This document shows, in pieces, positions 33,787 to 46,262 of a stretch of 64,000 nucleotides of DNA; position 1 is the stretch's first letter, and each line of letters starts with the position of its first letter. The translations under genes were made by a program, and so were the position numbers. This DNA is from Protula sp. h YS-2021. Taxonomy: Eukaryota; Annelida; Polychaeta; Sabellida; Serpulidae. Under the pieces are notes generated by a model. That model did no database searches. It was given only the letters and a program-made list of their open reading frames with translations, and was not told the origin of the DNA. The stretch is taken from assembly GCA_949752745.1 (NCBI GenBank), contig OX457027.1, positions 85,629,094 to 85,693,093 on the forward strand, read 5' to 3'.

Positions 33787-34552
33787 TCACTGGTTCCTCT
33801 TCACAAGAGTCTCATTGTCTGATGCAGATGAACAGGATGCATAAATAGAATATTGCCGTAAGTGACGTGTATCGCCCGTCAATGGCTGTATAAGAGCCAT
33901 GCAAGTAATGGATGGAGGTTGTGTGTAGTTCGGTCGGGAAGATTCCGTGGTCACAGTAGCGGATGGGACTGAATTTAGTCGCGAAGTTGCAGAAGCCACT
34001 GACCCAGACTTCGACGCCAGATTATGCAACATCTTAAGCTCTTCATCCGAAGCATGCTTTAACGTGGCTGGATGTAAATTCCTTTAAAGATGAAAGTTCT
34101 TGTCTCTGTGGAAATGTCCCTGACAAAGCATGATTCACTGCCGTAGAAATATTAAAGTCCAGTTCAGTCGTCCTCGGCAACTGCTGTACTGGAACATCCT
34201 GATCACGTGTATTTGTATCTACCGTGAGATCATTGATCAATGGCGACTCTACTACAGACTGAATGGGGGCCTGTGTAACGGGCGTAGAAGTCACAACACG
34301 AGTTCCCATGGAAGATGTCACATCGACTTGTCCCGGATCGATAAAGCAAATCCCCTGTCTAGACACAGAAGTATCCGGTAGAGACCTGGCTTTAAGTTTC
34401 CTGGCTTGTCCCGATCCATCTACTTTAAAATATGATCTGTCCACAGTCGACAATGCCGTAGGATAAAGCGTCTGTATGCAGGCAGAAGACTTGTCATCCT
34501 TAGACCGCTTGCGATGCTTTGCCCGAACTCTAGCAGTCTCCTGCTGTTGCAA
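33787..34552 (-). pseudogene. DIRS gag-like ORF, broken
   Basis: Two adjacent minus-strand frames (34552-34043, 169 codons; 34032-33787, 81 codons). The first starts with a basic stretch (RVRAKHRKRSKDDK) and is Ser/Thr/Gln-rich; the second is also Ser/Thr-rich. Gag identity comes from position upstream of RT inside the ITRs, not from a recognised motif. Confidence 0.5.
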
Positions 34553-34964
34553 GAGGAATGAAAAAATCGAGTCATCGAGATGCGCATACTGGTCGCAACG
34601 GCTATCTAGCGTTTGCTGACAATGAAGAAAACCCTCGAAATGGAAACTGAGAAAACATCTCAGTGTCTATTACTCATAACCTACACTAGCGGGGAAGCAT
34701 TTAAAGAACGAAAGTCGAACTGACAAAACCCAGAACTCACACGTGTAGGAATCAGCAAAGTCAGCAATCTGGTCAAAACGTACACCAAACAAGATAAAAC
34801 TTACAGTATGCCTAAATATAATATCAAAAATAAATATTATCCAAAAATTATGCAAAAACCTTGATTTTTATAAGTCATTTTCGCCAGAAAGTAATCGGAG
34901 AAAAATCTCCTGTTACTAGGATCACGGTAAATTGAGAATGGTTCGATCATGTGACAGGAACTGC

Positions 34965-35150
34965 ACCGACGCTAATTGGTCGGTTGGTTAACAAGCATTG
35001 TAAACATGGCAACAGGTCACCTCTTAAGGGTACCCATGTGGTGCTATTTGTTCCACAAAATTTTTATTATTATGGATAGCGATAAGCAATGTGAAACACA
35101 TTGGAAAACTCCATAGTGATGGCTTCTACATCTGCAAGACGATATTTTCG
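34965..35150. repeat. DIRS right inverted terminal repeat
   Basis: Inverted match to 30513-30700. Its outer edge ('ccatagtgatggcttctac', 'gacgatattttcgaaatta') is also complementary to 30725-30785. Confidence 0.8.
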
Positions 35151-35160
35151 AAATTAAAAA

Positions 35161-35840
35161 ATATTTAGATTACACTTTTTGTGCAGTATGTAGTAATTAC
35201 AATGACTTATATTATATAAATAACTGAGTTAAGTAAATTACTTAAAGTCCTTAACTCTAACAAGTTGGCGAATTTGTGTCACAGATCCTGATACGGCATC
35301 CTCTCCACTGCAGTTTATAGTTGAACTAAATAAACATAAGTTATTTTACCAAAGCAACCGTGAGTCACAAGGGCTCATAAAGTCGTTACTTTACACATTT
35401 TTTCAAAGCGATTTCATCAGATACATATACCACGTTACCATGTTTCTGTATTATTGATGTAAAAATATAGAAACCAATTTGGTATATTTTCTTTTCGTTC
35501 CCATTTGATGGGTAAAAAATAATAGATTTTGTTTAAATTTTGAACAACTGTCACCATATTTTAAAAACATCCACATTACTGGTATTTTAAAAACTAAATT
35601 AGATTTTTATTAATATTGATTACATTTCCGTGAAACTGAAAAATGCAAATAAAACTGAAGGACAATAATTACTGCAATAATAATTTATTGTTTACGTGTA
35701 AAATAAAAAAAAATTAACTAGAAAAATTCTTACACGTATTGTTTTCCAACAAAATCTTTTAACACGGATAAAAAACTAATTTAATTACTGAAAGAAAACT
35801 ACTAAAATTATTTAGAAAGCGGATAAGCTGTTAAACTTCA
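35161..35840. other. AT-rich spacer between two retrotransposons
   Basis: No gene seen; may contain the 3' UTR of the LINE. Confidence 0.4.
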
Positions 35841-35849
35841 AACACTTCT

Positions 35850-37210
35850 TTGTATAGTGGGAGTACATGTGTTTATGCAGTCAGGTGAGACCGCTATTGG
35901 TTACTGTTCTTGACATTTTCGAAGCATGTTCGCTTATCTTGCTGAGGTGTTTCTTGTTTGATCCTATTGAGAGACTCTTAACGACTTTATTTTGAACATA
36001 TTTAATTTTATTTTGCCATTGTAGACCATGATCTATAATTACACCCAAAAATTTTGTGCTGTAAATCCTTTCAATGCATTTACCGCCTATTCCTATCTTA
36101 AAATTTCAATCAGTTTTAATGTTTGAAAATACTATGAAGTTTGTTTTGTCTATATTTAACGACAGTCTGTTAACTTGGAACCAGATCTCCAGCTTGATCA
36201 GTTCCTCACACAGTGTTTCACATATTTTATTTACATTGTAATCAGAGTAGAATATATTGGTGTCATGTGCAAACAAAATAAATTTTATTAAATCAGAGAA
36301 ATTATAAATATCGTTAGCATACAGTAAGAACAACGTCGGTCCGAGAATTGAAAATTGTGGGACACCACATGAGACGTTCAAAATATCCGAGGATGTTTCG
36401 GTAAACTGGACATACTTTGATCTTAAATTGGACATACTGGGATCTATTAGACAAATAGCTATGAATCCACTTTAATGCGTTTCCGCAGATACCATAAATA
36501 CTTAATTTTCTTTTCAATACGTAATGATTTAAAGTGCCGAAGGCTTTTCTTAAATCTATAGACCCCTACTAAAATTTTCTTTTCGTCTATTGCAGAGGTA
36601 ATTTCTTCGATAAGGTCAAATAAAGCTAAGGAAGTGAAGTGTTTTTCGTGAAATCCGTATTGCCCGTTGAATAAGATATCGAGTTTGTTTTTATAAAATC
36701 CATTAACCTGGTATTAAACAATTTTTCCAAACTTTTTGAGAATTGTGGTAAAAGTGCCACTGGCCTGTAGTTATTAAAAGCTTTTGAATCGCCTCTCTTA
36801 AATATAGGAACAATTTTGGCCACTTTCATTGAGTTTGGAAACACACCAAATTCAAACAGCTTGTTACAAATATACTCAAGTGGTTTTGCTATTATGTGGT
36901 TTATCATTTTAATCATTCTCATACTGATACCATCTTTATCGGATGAGCTTTTATTTTCAAACTTTCTAATTACTTTTACTATTTCGTTCTAACACGTTGG
37001 TTGTAAAAACATTGACTCGGACGCATTAAAATCAATAAATTCCGAAAATCTATGAGTGTCACATTTGGGAATTCTTTTGGCTAGACTTGAGCCCACATTT
37101 GAGAAAAATTTATTAAAACCATTAGAGATATCTTTGTGATCAGTTATTGACATACCATCACTGTGAAATACATCAGGAAAGCTTGAAGAATCACGGCCTT
37201 TTTTATGCAT
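35850..37210 (-). pseudogene. LINE reverse transcriptase, catalytic motif mutated
   Basis: Motifs in order: SMKVAKIVPIFKRGDSKAFN, NYRPVALLPQFSKSLEKL, GVPQFSILGPTLFLLYANDI (normally GVPQGS), then FAHDTNIF where FADD is expected. The frame continues WFQVNRLSLNIDKTNFIVF and, after a shift, KFLGVIIDHGLQWQNKI. Loss of one catalytic Asp (FADD to FAHD) plus stops make it inactive. Confidence 0.88.
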
Positions 37211-37543
37211 TTATTTATTACTTGCCATGTTTTTTGACGTCATGTTTATACAATTCCAGCAGTTCACTGAATACCTGAAAATCGATGTTAGTTTATTCCT
37301 ATAAAGTCTGTACTTTTCCTTTACTTTTTCAGATTTCATTTTAACAGACATCCAATATAGGCATTAAAATAACATTATCACTATAAAAAACGGCATTAAG
37401 TAGACCCTTGGTAAACCATGGCTTGGGCAATCTTTTTCTTGATATTTTTTCTTTACTGGACAGCATTTATTTAGTGATAATGTTATTTCTTGCATAAAGG
37501 TATCATATGCCTCGTCCACATTGCAACACTGTAAAACATTATT

Positions 37544-38109
37544 TTAATTTTTCTGCTCTAAGTTTACAATAAAACTCTGTATGTTTTCATCATTTAGTTC
37601 TCGTTTACATACAAAGGCGTCTTTAGTGCCTAACTTCTTTTTATATTCCATTGTACTGACTACCGGCAGATGATTAGTTATGTCATTAATTAGAAGTCCA
37701 CTCATTATCTCTATATGACATTCATTTGTGAAAATATTGTCAATTAGAGATGTTGAATAATCTGTGATACTAGTAGGTTTACTGATCAGAGGTCTTAGTC
37801 CATAACTAAACATTTGATCCAAAACAACTGTGTATTCAAATTACTGTCATTATTTAGAAGATTAATGTTAAAATCGCCAAAACATTGTTTTAGGTTAGAT
37901 TTCATATAAATTGCAACACAACCGCCCCTTTTGTTTTTCCTTGAAGTAAAGTATGATGTGTAATTAGGTAACTCGAACGTATTTGCACAACTGGAACATA
38001 ACCATGTCTCTGAGAAAGTGATGACGTTAAAGTTGTACGACAATAATTTTAAATAATCAGCAATGCTCTCAAAGTTACTGCCGAAACTCCTTGAATTAAA
38101 GTGTATCAC
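37544..38109 (-). pseudogene. LINE APE-type endonuclease
   Basis: Contains IHFNSRSFGSNFESIADYLK, NVITFSETWL (catalytic SETW), GGCVAIYMK, then GDFNINLLN (GDFN motif). A second frame holds PTSITDYSTSLIDNIFTNEC and NHLPVV in the place of SDH, so the C-terminal His motif is altered. Frameshifted near 37800. Confidence 0.85.
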
Positions 38110-38289
38110 ACTTAGACCAGATTATTTAATACTTGCTTTGAAGTCATAACTGAGATAATGATCGCATTCATTCACGATTTTATTATAAAAATGATTCTCA
38201 GTTTCTATACCGTTATCAAAATAATGTTAATTATCAATGAATGAGAATAACTCAGAATTGATATTTTTACATTTCAGCATAATTCTTCA

Positions 38290-38480
38290 TTTGAAATATC
38301 TGAAAATGGTAAGATTTCTGGCTTGCATTGCTGGCAGAACCACATGGAATCCGAATTATTTAGGTTGTCGAATAGTTTAACAAATAATTTGGCACATTTT
38401 CTATTGAACCAGAACGAGCATGAGTCACATTGCATACAGTCGTACTTCTTTTCTTTCCGACATTCCCTGCAAGTACAGGT
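38290..38480 (-). pseudogene. LINE-encoded PHD-like zinc finger
   Basis: The minus-strand frame reads CTCRECRKEKKYDCMQCDSC, SFWFNRKCAKL and, about 20 residues on, WFCQQC. This is the C4HC3 PHD pattern with the central His position occupied by Asn (WFNRKC for WFHRKC). It sits directly upstream of the endonuclease, as in several invertebrate LINEs. Confidence 0.65.
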
Positions 38481-38489
38481 CGTCAGTCG

Positions 38490-38770
38490 CTATGGGTTTT
38501 TTTCGTCTTGAAGCTTTGCTACGTCGGACATGCTCTTGATAAGTAAAACTTTCCCGTCTTCTGGCGTTTTGACGAATATTTGGCAGTTTTTCGTCCACGT
38601 GAATGCCACTTTTTCAGCTTCACCAGTTGTCTTGCCCCGAAGGCCAACTTCGAGGTTTTTTCTGTGAACTGTTCTTTAATATATATTGGGTGTGAACGTC
38701 TTTTCAGTTTTTTTCCTATTCTTCATCACAGTGTCACTGATATAAACTGATCTACTTATTTTATAATTCG
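38490..38770 (-). pseudogene. LINE ORF1-like domain
   Basis: One frame reads NIYIKEQFTEKTSKLAFGAR. After a frameshift, KVAFTWTKNCQIFVKTPEDG and KVLLIKSMSDVAKLQ run to TAG at 38490. The WT.NG.IFV / V.I.S..DL..L pattern is common at the end of ORF1 proteins in CR1-like elements. Confidence 0.6.
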
Positions 38771-39002
38771 GCAAGTTAAGTTGCCAGTAAATTTCTCCAC
38801 TTGCTTGTTTAATAGCCACTGTCAATTTTTGAAACGAGGCTGGGGAGACCGTCGGGAATTCCCATTTCCGAGTGAAGAAAGTTATGGTGTTTTTAAGTTG
38901 GTTAAAACTAAAACTTTTAAAGGTTTAAAGGTATTTTCTAACATGATAGTCTGCCAAGTGAATTCATGCAAGGGTATGTATATGGATCAAAATAAAGTTT
39001 AA

Positions 39003-42000
39003 GGGTTCTTACTTTTTCACGTTAACAGACTGTTTAAAAAGGCATTTTCCAAGGGATTTTGTGGCTAAGTTTTTTTTTTACGTTTACGAGTAAATACAAT
39101 TTAGTACGCACAGCCAATCCCTGCCATCGATATATTTTTTTCTGGTCTGTATTTTTGCTTTTATCACTCTTTGGTATTTTCATGTATGTTTATCTTAAGT
39201 AATTTTACTCAGCGCAGAGTTAGCTCCAAGAAGCGGTTCGCTACTGGGTAACTCCGGAGTTATTCGTAGCTCTTCTTCACACTTACTCGGTATAGCTGTC
39301 CGTCAGAGCTACGACACCTTTCATTGTTCCCTAATAGGTATCAATTGCTTTTCAAGTGAGGCCCGAATCCTGCACACCAGTCTTAAGATAAGATATCATT
39401 TTATTTCGAAACTTGCAACCGTTAAGGTTGAATTGCGTTCGAAAATACAGGGTAAATATTCGACGGATATTGTGAACACTTATCAAATGTTTCAAAATAT
39501 CTATTATTCAAACCTTTACACAATGTTCATGACCAATATACCCTCGTAAATCATTCTCAATTTGAAATAAACTTCATATATTTTATTTCTTCGTTAAAGT
39601 GCTTTGTTACGTTCCGCCCTTTAAATGTCATATGACCAAAGTTAAATGACCAGAAATTTAAATATATGGGTTAGATTATCTGTAAAATGTATACTCACAT
39701 AATTGATAGATGCATAATTATTAGGCATAAATCTATTCTGTACCTGCGCAGTTTTTTACTTTTACGTTTTTTCCATGCTTTTTGAAATAATTCAAAAGTT
39801 TTTGGCAGTTAATTGCAAAATTTATTGCCACTTTTTCACGTAAAATACCACGATCCCTGTATTCAAACCAACGAAAATTATTATTGGCGGATTTGTGATT
39901 ATTTCCGTATACTTGTCTTTTAAGGAACACCCGACAGAAGTTGTATATCATTGCCGTTGTACTTTGACGGCCTTAAGCAAATGTCAATAAAGATTTGGAT
40001 CGTTGAATTTCATCCAGGGAGCGTGGTTTATTATGCATACCAGTAACCTAAGTCTTTCGCCAGTGTTCATGCAAGTTCGCCATCCCGGAAAACAACATTT
40101 ATCCCGAAAATGTCATTTTTTCTCGTCAATTATTATCCGCTAAATATTGAGACTTTGAGGGCTTTTGCAAACGCCAATTAAGACTTGGATGTCGTTTAGT
40201 CTCGCACGAAATCGCCACAGAGGTGCCTCAAAGCGAGTGCAGTTCGCTTGTATAATCGTTATATGGCGAGGAATTGAAGCAGTCCGCCGAACCCATGAAC
40301 ATGAAGTGCTGTTTCAAACCAGGGAGTCAAATGTTTAGACAAAGTCGCAAGTAGACTATTCACTGCCAAATTCACCTTTCTGTTTATCGTAGTTACCATT
40401 TTGTCTTTTTATGATTACAAACTTATTCAGCCCCTAGAGGTTGTGGGAAGATAAGTTTTGTAAGTGTTTTTACTTATTCTTATACATGTTGCTCGTTGAC
40501 GTTGCGCGGTAGTACACACACAAAAAATGGGTAATGACAGAGATTACCATCTTCCCAGAAGAGAAAGGTTGTCACAGGTTGTTCGCGAGAGTCATGTAGA
40601 CCAGTAATATCGCCACAGAATGCCTTCGAGCGAGTGAAGTTGACGTGCGTGGCCATCTGAATGGCAGGGATTACAGCATGGCGCACCGCTTCTTGGAACT
40701 TCTACGCAGAAAAGTTTGCTGCAAATTTATTGACTAAATTATGTACTTGCAAAAGGATTAGGAGCTGCAGTTCTTTCGAAAAAAAAAAGAAGATTTTTAT
40801 TACTTCAATTTCTCTAAAATGAAAAAAAGGAGAACTGAAAGTTTCATTTTAGAAAAAAAATCTTGCCATTGAAGTATCTGGTAGAACATGTATATATCTG
40901 TTTACATTTGGGAAAAGAGGAAAACACAAACGTGACAGAAAACTGTAGTTTCTCCTTGCAGTCAGAACAAAAATCTTGATGTTTGTATCGAGTGACCGCA
41001 GACTTTATGTGCGCAGAATTTACCCGCGGAGGCATCTACCGGTGGTAAATGTCCCACGGCTGGTAAATTCCTATGTCGGGTGAAGTCCCCGCTTGTGAAG
41101 ACCTAGACTCGTATTTTTATGTCTGTCAAAGTTAAATCTATGTAGTATCAATCAGTGGACTGTTATTCTCAAGCATGACATCCTAAGTAAACAATCTTAA
41201 AACATGAAAAGTAATAAAATGTGATTTTTAAGCATTTAACCAAATATACGTGTATTAATTTATAACGTGTATTGACACTATTTCTATGCTTCTAGAGTTG
41301 TTAATGTGTACACTTACGGTTTTCCGTAAATTACATTAAAAATAACGCAGTGAACGAGTTTTATAACCATCTTAATAAACTAAATAAGGTTTATATTATA
41401 TTAATTTATGTATGCAAATATGTTTTAGGTAATTGTGTCGAAATATTCAGGAGGCTTTTCGTGTTCTGGTCTTTTTAATTTTCAGTTGATAATTTGAGCG
41501 AACGGTAAATATTTGCTCGATTTCTTCCAGTCATAATGTCCAGATGCTGATTCCTAGCACTTTTCTGTCAAATTGTTGTGTGGAGTGGCAACTTTAAGTT
41601 CAATTTGAACCCAGATGGCGATGCCACATAAATAACACCAAAGCGCGTAATTACAAACAAGTATCGTGAACATTGTTTCACAACATATCTATGAAGGCAT
41701 GCTGGTTATTATAACCGAGACATGTTCCGAGTATTGCAAACTAAAATCGGCATCGAGATTATCATTGACGTCGCTGCTACACAAGTTAAATGGACGAAAG
41801 TATATACTTTTTTTTTTGCACACTGGTGCATGAAAAGCCGGTGAGTCAAGTACCTCCATGTTTTGGTCCAATTTTGCTAAATATAACACATTAATTGATT
41901 CGCTATCGATTGCCCACACACACAATCGGTGGTGTTTAGCATAAAAGGAACGACACCACCCTGATGTCCCACTCATCTCGCCAGAATCGCGAAGTCGCAA

Positions 42001-42050
42001 GGTGCAAAGGTCACTGGTCATCGCACAAGTTTATTACCTTATTTTTTAAA
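39003..42050. other. No supported gene; scattered repeat fragments
   Basis: 'gcaaatgtcaataaagatttggatcgttgaat' (39970) and 'gcaaacgccaattaagacttggatgtcgttta' (40168) are related words about 190 bp apart. A 110-codon minus frame at 41689-42021 has no recognisable motif. Confidence 0.4.
39226..39320. repeat. Dispersed repeat (ctccaagaagcgg family)
   Basis: 'gttagctccaagaagcggttcgctactgg' matches the left arm at 24532; the remainder matches 23390-23510 inverted. Confidence 0.55.
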
Positions 42051-42065
42051 ATACTTCTTTTTTTT

Positions 42066-42079
42066 GGGGGGGGGGGGGG
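42066..42079 (+). repeat. G14 homopolymer
   Basis: First of several long G/C runs in the right half of the window. Confidence 0.9.
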
Positions 42080-42494
42080 TGTTTAAACCATGTTACGTTA
42101 TTTACATTGTGAAAAGTTTCTTTATTTGAAAATAAATAATTGAAAACTTCACAGTTAAAGGTTTTTACCAGGGGAGGAGGGATTTTTGCCTTGTAAAAAT
42201 CAAAAACATGCTTGAGCATTGTTTTTCGATCATACTAAATAAGTAAGTATCTTTGTGAAACAGATGAGATATTTTAGACTTCTGGTGAAAGTTTACGAAA
42301 ATATCATACATATTTATATTTTTACAACTGATAACCAGGATTTTGTTTTCTTCTCACTTCAGATATTGATGTCATTTAAAAGTGGTCCATTTTTGGATAC
42401 GCGGGCCTAATGTGTAGTTGACTCTGATCGTAGAATGAGACTTGCTGGCTTCTGTTCACTATTAAGAAAAAAATAACGGAGTAATACAGTGGGT

Positions 42495-42510
42495 GGGGGG
42501 GGGGGGGGGG
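42495..42510 (+). repeat. G16 homopolymer
   Basis: Preceded by GTGGGT; could form a G-quadruplex. Confidence 0.9.
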
Positions 42511-43619
42511 CAATAGTAAGCGTAATAATGCTTAGAATTGATTTTGTTTCTTCTCTGACTCACAGAGGGGTCGCATAAGTTTCGCTGTTTGCTTTTCTAC
42601 AGTTGATTTTTACACATGTTTTGGATCATAGGGTCTTGCATTTGCTACACAATTTCCCTTTTGATGTCGCTTTTTGGACTGGCGTTCTTGGTTTGCAAGC
42701 TTGATAAACCGAAAAATTTAGCTTTGGAAATTATAATGGCCTTTTGTGCGCTCTCAATAAAGAATACCTGTCTCTTTTGTCTGTTGTTTCCATGTGAAAC
42801 TTTGACTAATTTGATTATTTGTGATATGATTTTAGAAGACATTATCCTTTTCATGTGTCTCTTTTTTTTTCTCTGGGGGAATTTCATGAATGTAAGTTAT
42901 GCCACAAGTAATTGTTGTTTTCATAAATAATCATTACGCTGTAATAATATTTCGACTTCTTGAGACTCAGTTGTGTTTACTCATTGCCTTTCAGTGCGAA
43001 TCTTGCTTAACCCATTTTCTAGCTCAGTTCATTTGATGATATCATGGAAAAGGGGTGAGTATTATCCAAAAATGTATTTACGGGTTGATATCTTTTGTCG
43101 TGATTGTTCAGTCTTGCTTGGGGGTTCGTAATAATGGGTGGGGAAACAAAGTTAGATTACACTTGATGCCTGGACTTTTATAGGCCCGGTTAAAATTGGT
43201 CTTTTACTGTCAAATAAATCGTTGCTGAAAAGTCGCATTAAGTTAAGTGTGTATTGTTATCCGAGCATATTCGTCAGCTTTGGGGACAAAGTGGTGCTGT
43301 TGTGATAACGAATATTGCGCCTTGTTTCAGCGATTACGTCTGTTGAGTGTAATCCCGCGGAAACTGCGTCCGAGTGGTGTGGCTATGTCTTCACGGTCTG
43401 CAATCAAATAGGTTAAAACAACTGTCTGAGCTTTAGGGTCGTCATTTCTTTCTCGCGTTTCTGCTCCCCCCTCCCCCCCCCCTTCCCTGTCGCTTCACCG
43501 CCCTACCCCATCACCATCTGTTTCTCTAAATTGTGGCCTATTCTTCGACAACGCCAAATCCGCACAATTGTCGCTTGACCCAAAAATAGACATTAGTTGG
43601 TTTAACACACTTGCTCTAA

Positions 43620-43639
43620 CCCCCCCCCCCCCCCCCCCC
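43620..43639 (+). repeat. C20 homopolymer
   Basis: About 120 bp after another C-rich block (43466-43483). Confidence 0.9.
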
Positions 43640-45316
43640 GTTTATAGCCTTCCTGCTGCCGTGTCGTGGGAGGGTGAGCGGATGAGTTAGGCAGTGCCCC
43701 CTTTCCCTCTGGTATATTTTGGTCCTTCCCAGTGCAGTGTGATGATGACTAAGTTGCTCCATTGCGTTTATTATTTTGCTTAACCTGCCTTATATATATA
43801 TATATATAAACAAAGTATAAAGGAAAGCACTTCTTGGCATTTTCGGTGTTGTATATTTTACTCACAGTTTGGGACCAAGGCAAAGAAAATGACACCAAGT
43901 TAATGTTCTAATCTGACCTGTTTAGACTTTTGGAAGCGGTGAGCCTTAAGAAAAAATCCTAAAATTTAAAAATATGAATGCAAGACTTGTGAAAATAATT
44001 AATTTTTCAGGGCAAGGGGGGAGGGTAAGGGTAAAACCTAGTTTCGATTTTCCAGTGTTGTTTCGGCAGGATTACGAGATCAGTGACATTCCACGTCATT
44101 CTACAGCAAACAAACAAAAAAAAAAAAAAAAACTAAAACATAATCAGCCTATGCAAATGCAAATTTGGTTTTGTAACAAAAGGAATGTGTTGGGTGAAAC
44201 GAAAAACTGGCTTCAAAATCGAAAATGGTAAATTTACTCGGGGTTTTCACTGTTTCGTGTATCTTTATGTAATGGAAAATAAATGCGCATACAAACTTGT
44301 GTGGGCTTGTGTATGTTTTAAAAAAATACGATAATGCCAAGTCAAGATTACACTCCTGTACACCCTTGTGTCCACTTTTCAATTGAAGAACATACATAGG
44401 GGACGGCTCGAGTAGCGGCATTTGAGTGCGAGGGTACTCATGCTGTTCTAGTTTGACGCTTTCAGTGTTTCGTGTCTATTGTGGCCTTAGCGCTTAGACA
44501 TTACGCTAAACATGTGGCTATACAAAAGCCATCAGGAGATGTTAACAAGCGAGAAAGCAAGGTAGGCCACTGAGAGCTCAGTGCACGCTCAACTGGCAGC
44601 GTATATTAAACTCGCCTTGCCAACTCGGATCATTTTGTTCTCTAGCAACAGTTCCCAGTGTTTGAGATACGTCAGTATGTAATACTGTAAACATTGTTGT
44701 TTTTTCTGAATTAAAGATTCGGATTCTCTTCTTCACTGATGTCACATCACTTAAAAGTGGTGTTTGGGAAGCCTATGTGGCAGTATGTGACGGTGCAATA
44801 CATGTATATATATTATATATGTCAGAAAATTTAAGACGTCGCCGTGCTTTGCCGTGCCTGCCTAAAATGACATTATCATGCGAGGATGACAGGGCCGATG
44901 AAAAATAGATTATGTGTCTTCTTTAGTGACATGCAAACTTTTCTTCGTAAATAAATCAGTTTAGACTGCGCTGGGAATGAAAAAAAAACCTTTTTGTACA
45001 CGCTGATAAAAAAGGTGGCCTGATTTATTCTCTCAGTTTTTTGGCGGGCTGGATCAAGCAGACGAAAATTGGTTTTCTCTCTTCCAGTGAATTATTCTTC
45101 AAAGATTGCGAATAGAACGAATTGAACATTAGTTTGTTTTTCTTGTGGTTTCTGGTGTTGTTTAAACAAGATTCATCTTAATTTGGATAAAATTACAGTT
45201 ACGTAGGAGTTGCCGAGCGAAGGTGAGTTCTAACCATTGGATATTGGAAGCTGCATTGTGCTTAACTCTGCTGAAAAAAGTTTGAAGGAAGGCGGGCACG
45301 TTTTACTTGCCTTCTT

Positions 45317-45400
45317 CACTCGTCGTCATCGTTGTCGTCGTGTTGCTGTCTGCGTCGTCGTCGTTATCGTCATGTCGTTATGAGCGTCGTCATCGTTATT
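45317..45400 (+). repeat. Imperfect (GTC/GTT)n trinucleotide microsatellite
   Basis: Repeated 'cgtcgtcatcgttgtcgtcg' words. Confidence 0.8.
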
Positions 45401-46248
45401 GCCATTGTATAATCGCTCTGGGGCTCATTTCCTGCTTTGGCGGTTAGTTGAGCCATGATACCCCAGAGAGTTTAAGTAGTCTCACGAGCGTTTTGATTAA
45501 TGAGTATATGTGCTGGTTGTCTGAGAGAAAACGTCGTATAAGAAAAGTGTTTAATTATTAATACTAATACCTTCTGCCGAAATTGTATGGGAAACGCTCA
45601 GATGGTACCTTAACGTTGATTATGTTGAAGTTTTGAGTGCGTGGGACGTTTCCATTCTCGGAAAGACCTCCAAGGGTTTTTGACCTTCGCACAGAAAGAA
45701 CTGGCCACAACATCGTCACTCTTTTCTCAAAGGACATGTTTTTTTTTTTTTGCTGTTTTGCTTCGGGTTTTAGGTTTCAAAAAATAATTTACGAGGTGAG
45801 ATTGAAAGTGTTATTTGATCAGTGAGCCATTAAATAATAGCCAACTCGGGGGTTGAACTTGCTTAATTAAAGCAAAATACGGCGATTGCCTGGCACCTTA
45901 TAAGTCAAATCATTTTTTTTTTTGGTTGGGATGGAGTAATTCCCAAATTAAATATCTCTTAATTCAAGCAAATGCTCTTTATTTTCCGGTCTTCGGCGGG
46001 GGTTATTTACTTCAACCGGAGGCGTGACACATCATGTTAATATAGTAATTTTACATTCAAATACTTAAGAAGGTTTGTGATAATGTAAAGCAATACAGCT
46101 CAGCTCACGAAATAACTGCTCTATCTGATTTTCCAAAAATAATCTCATTTGTAGGTGCAGATAAGAGATCGCCATGGGCGACCAGAACACTCGCTGATTG
46201 ATATGAGGCGCTGGCGTCGACCGTTCCATTCCGATATGCATTCCAATT

Positions 46249-46262
46249 CCCCCCCCCCCCCC
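46249..46262 (+). repeat. C14 homopolymer
   Basis: Isolated run. Confidence 0.9.

Larger units (their letters stand above)
30513..35160 (-). mobile_element. DIRS-like (tyrosine-recombinase) retrotransposon, degraded
   Basis: Inverted terminal repeats (about 30513-30700 and 34965-35150) enclose minus-strand gag-like, reverse transcriptase, RNase H and tyrosine recombinase blocks in that order. The ITRs share 'aatgtgtttcacattg', 'tatccataataataaaaatt', 'gcaccacatgggtacccttaa' and 'cgaccaatyagcgt'. A segment inside the left end (30725-30785) is the complement of the outer edge of the right ITR, as expected for the internal complementary region of DIRS elements. Frameshifts and stops break every ORF. 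Confidence 0.85.
35841..38790 (-). mobile_element. Non-LTR retrotransposon (CR1/jockey-like), nearly complete but broken
   Basis: Minus-strand domains in order: an ORF1-like C-terminal domain (38770-38490), a PHD-like finger (38480-38300), APE endonuclease (38109-37544), reverse transcriptase (37210-36100) and an RT C-terminal segment (to about 35850). Multiple stops and frameshifts interrupt all parts. No poly-A or target duplication was resolved. Confidence 0.9.

Noticed and set aside
41689..42021. 110-codon minus ORF
   Set aside because: Fair length but no motif, no splice partners and no signal peptide; cannot be separated from chance.
42616..42930. 104-codon hydrophobic plus ORF resembling a multi-pass membrane protein
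   Set aside because: The hydrophobicity follows from T-rich DNA; no start context, homology or splice evidence.
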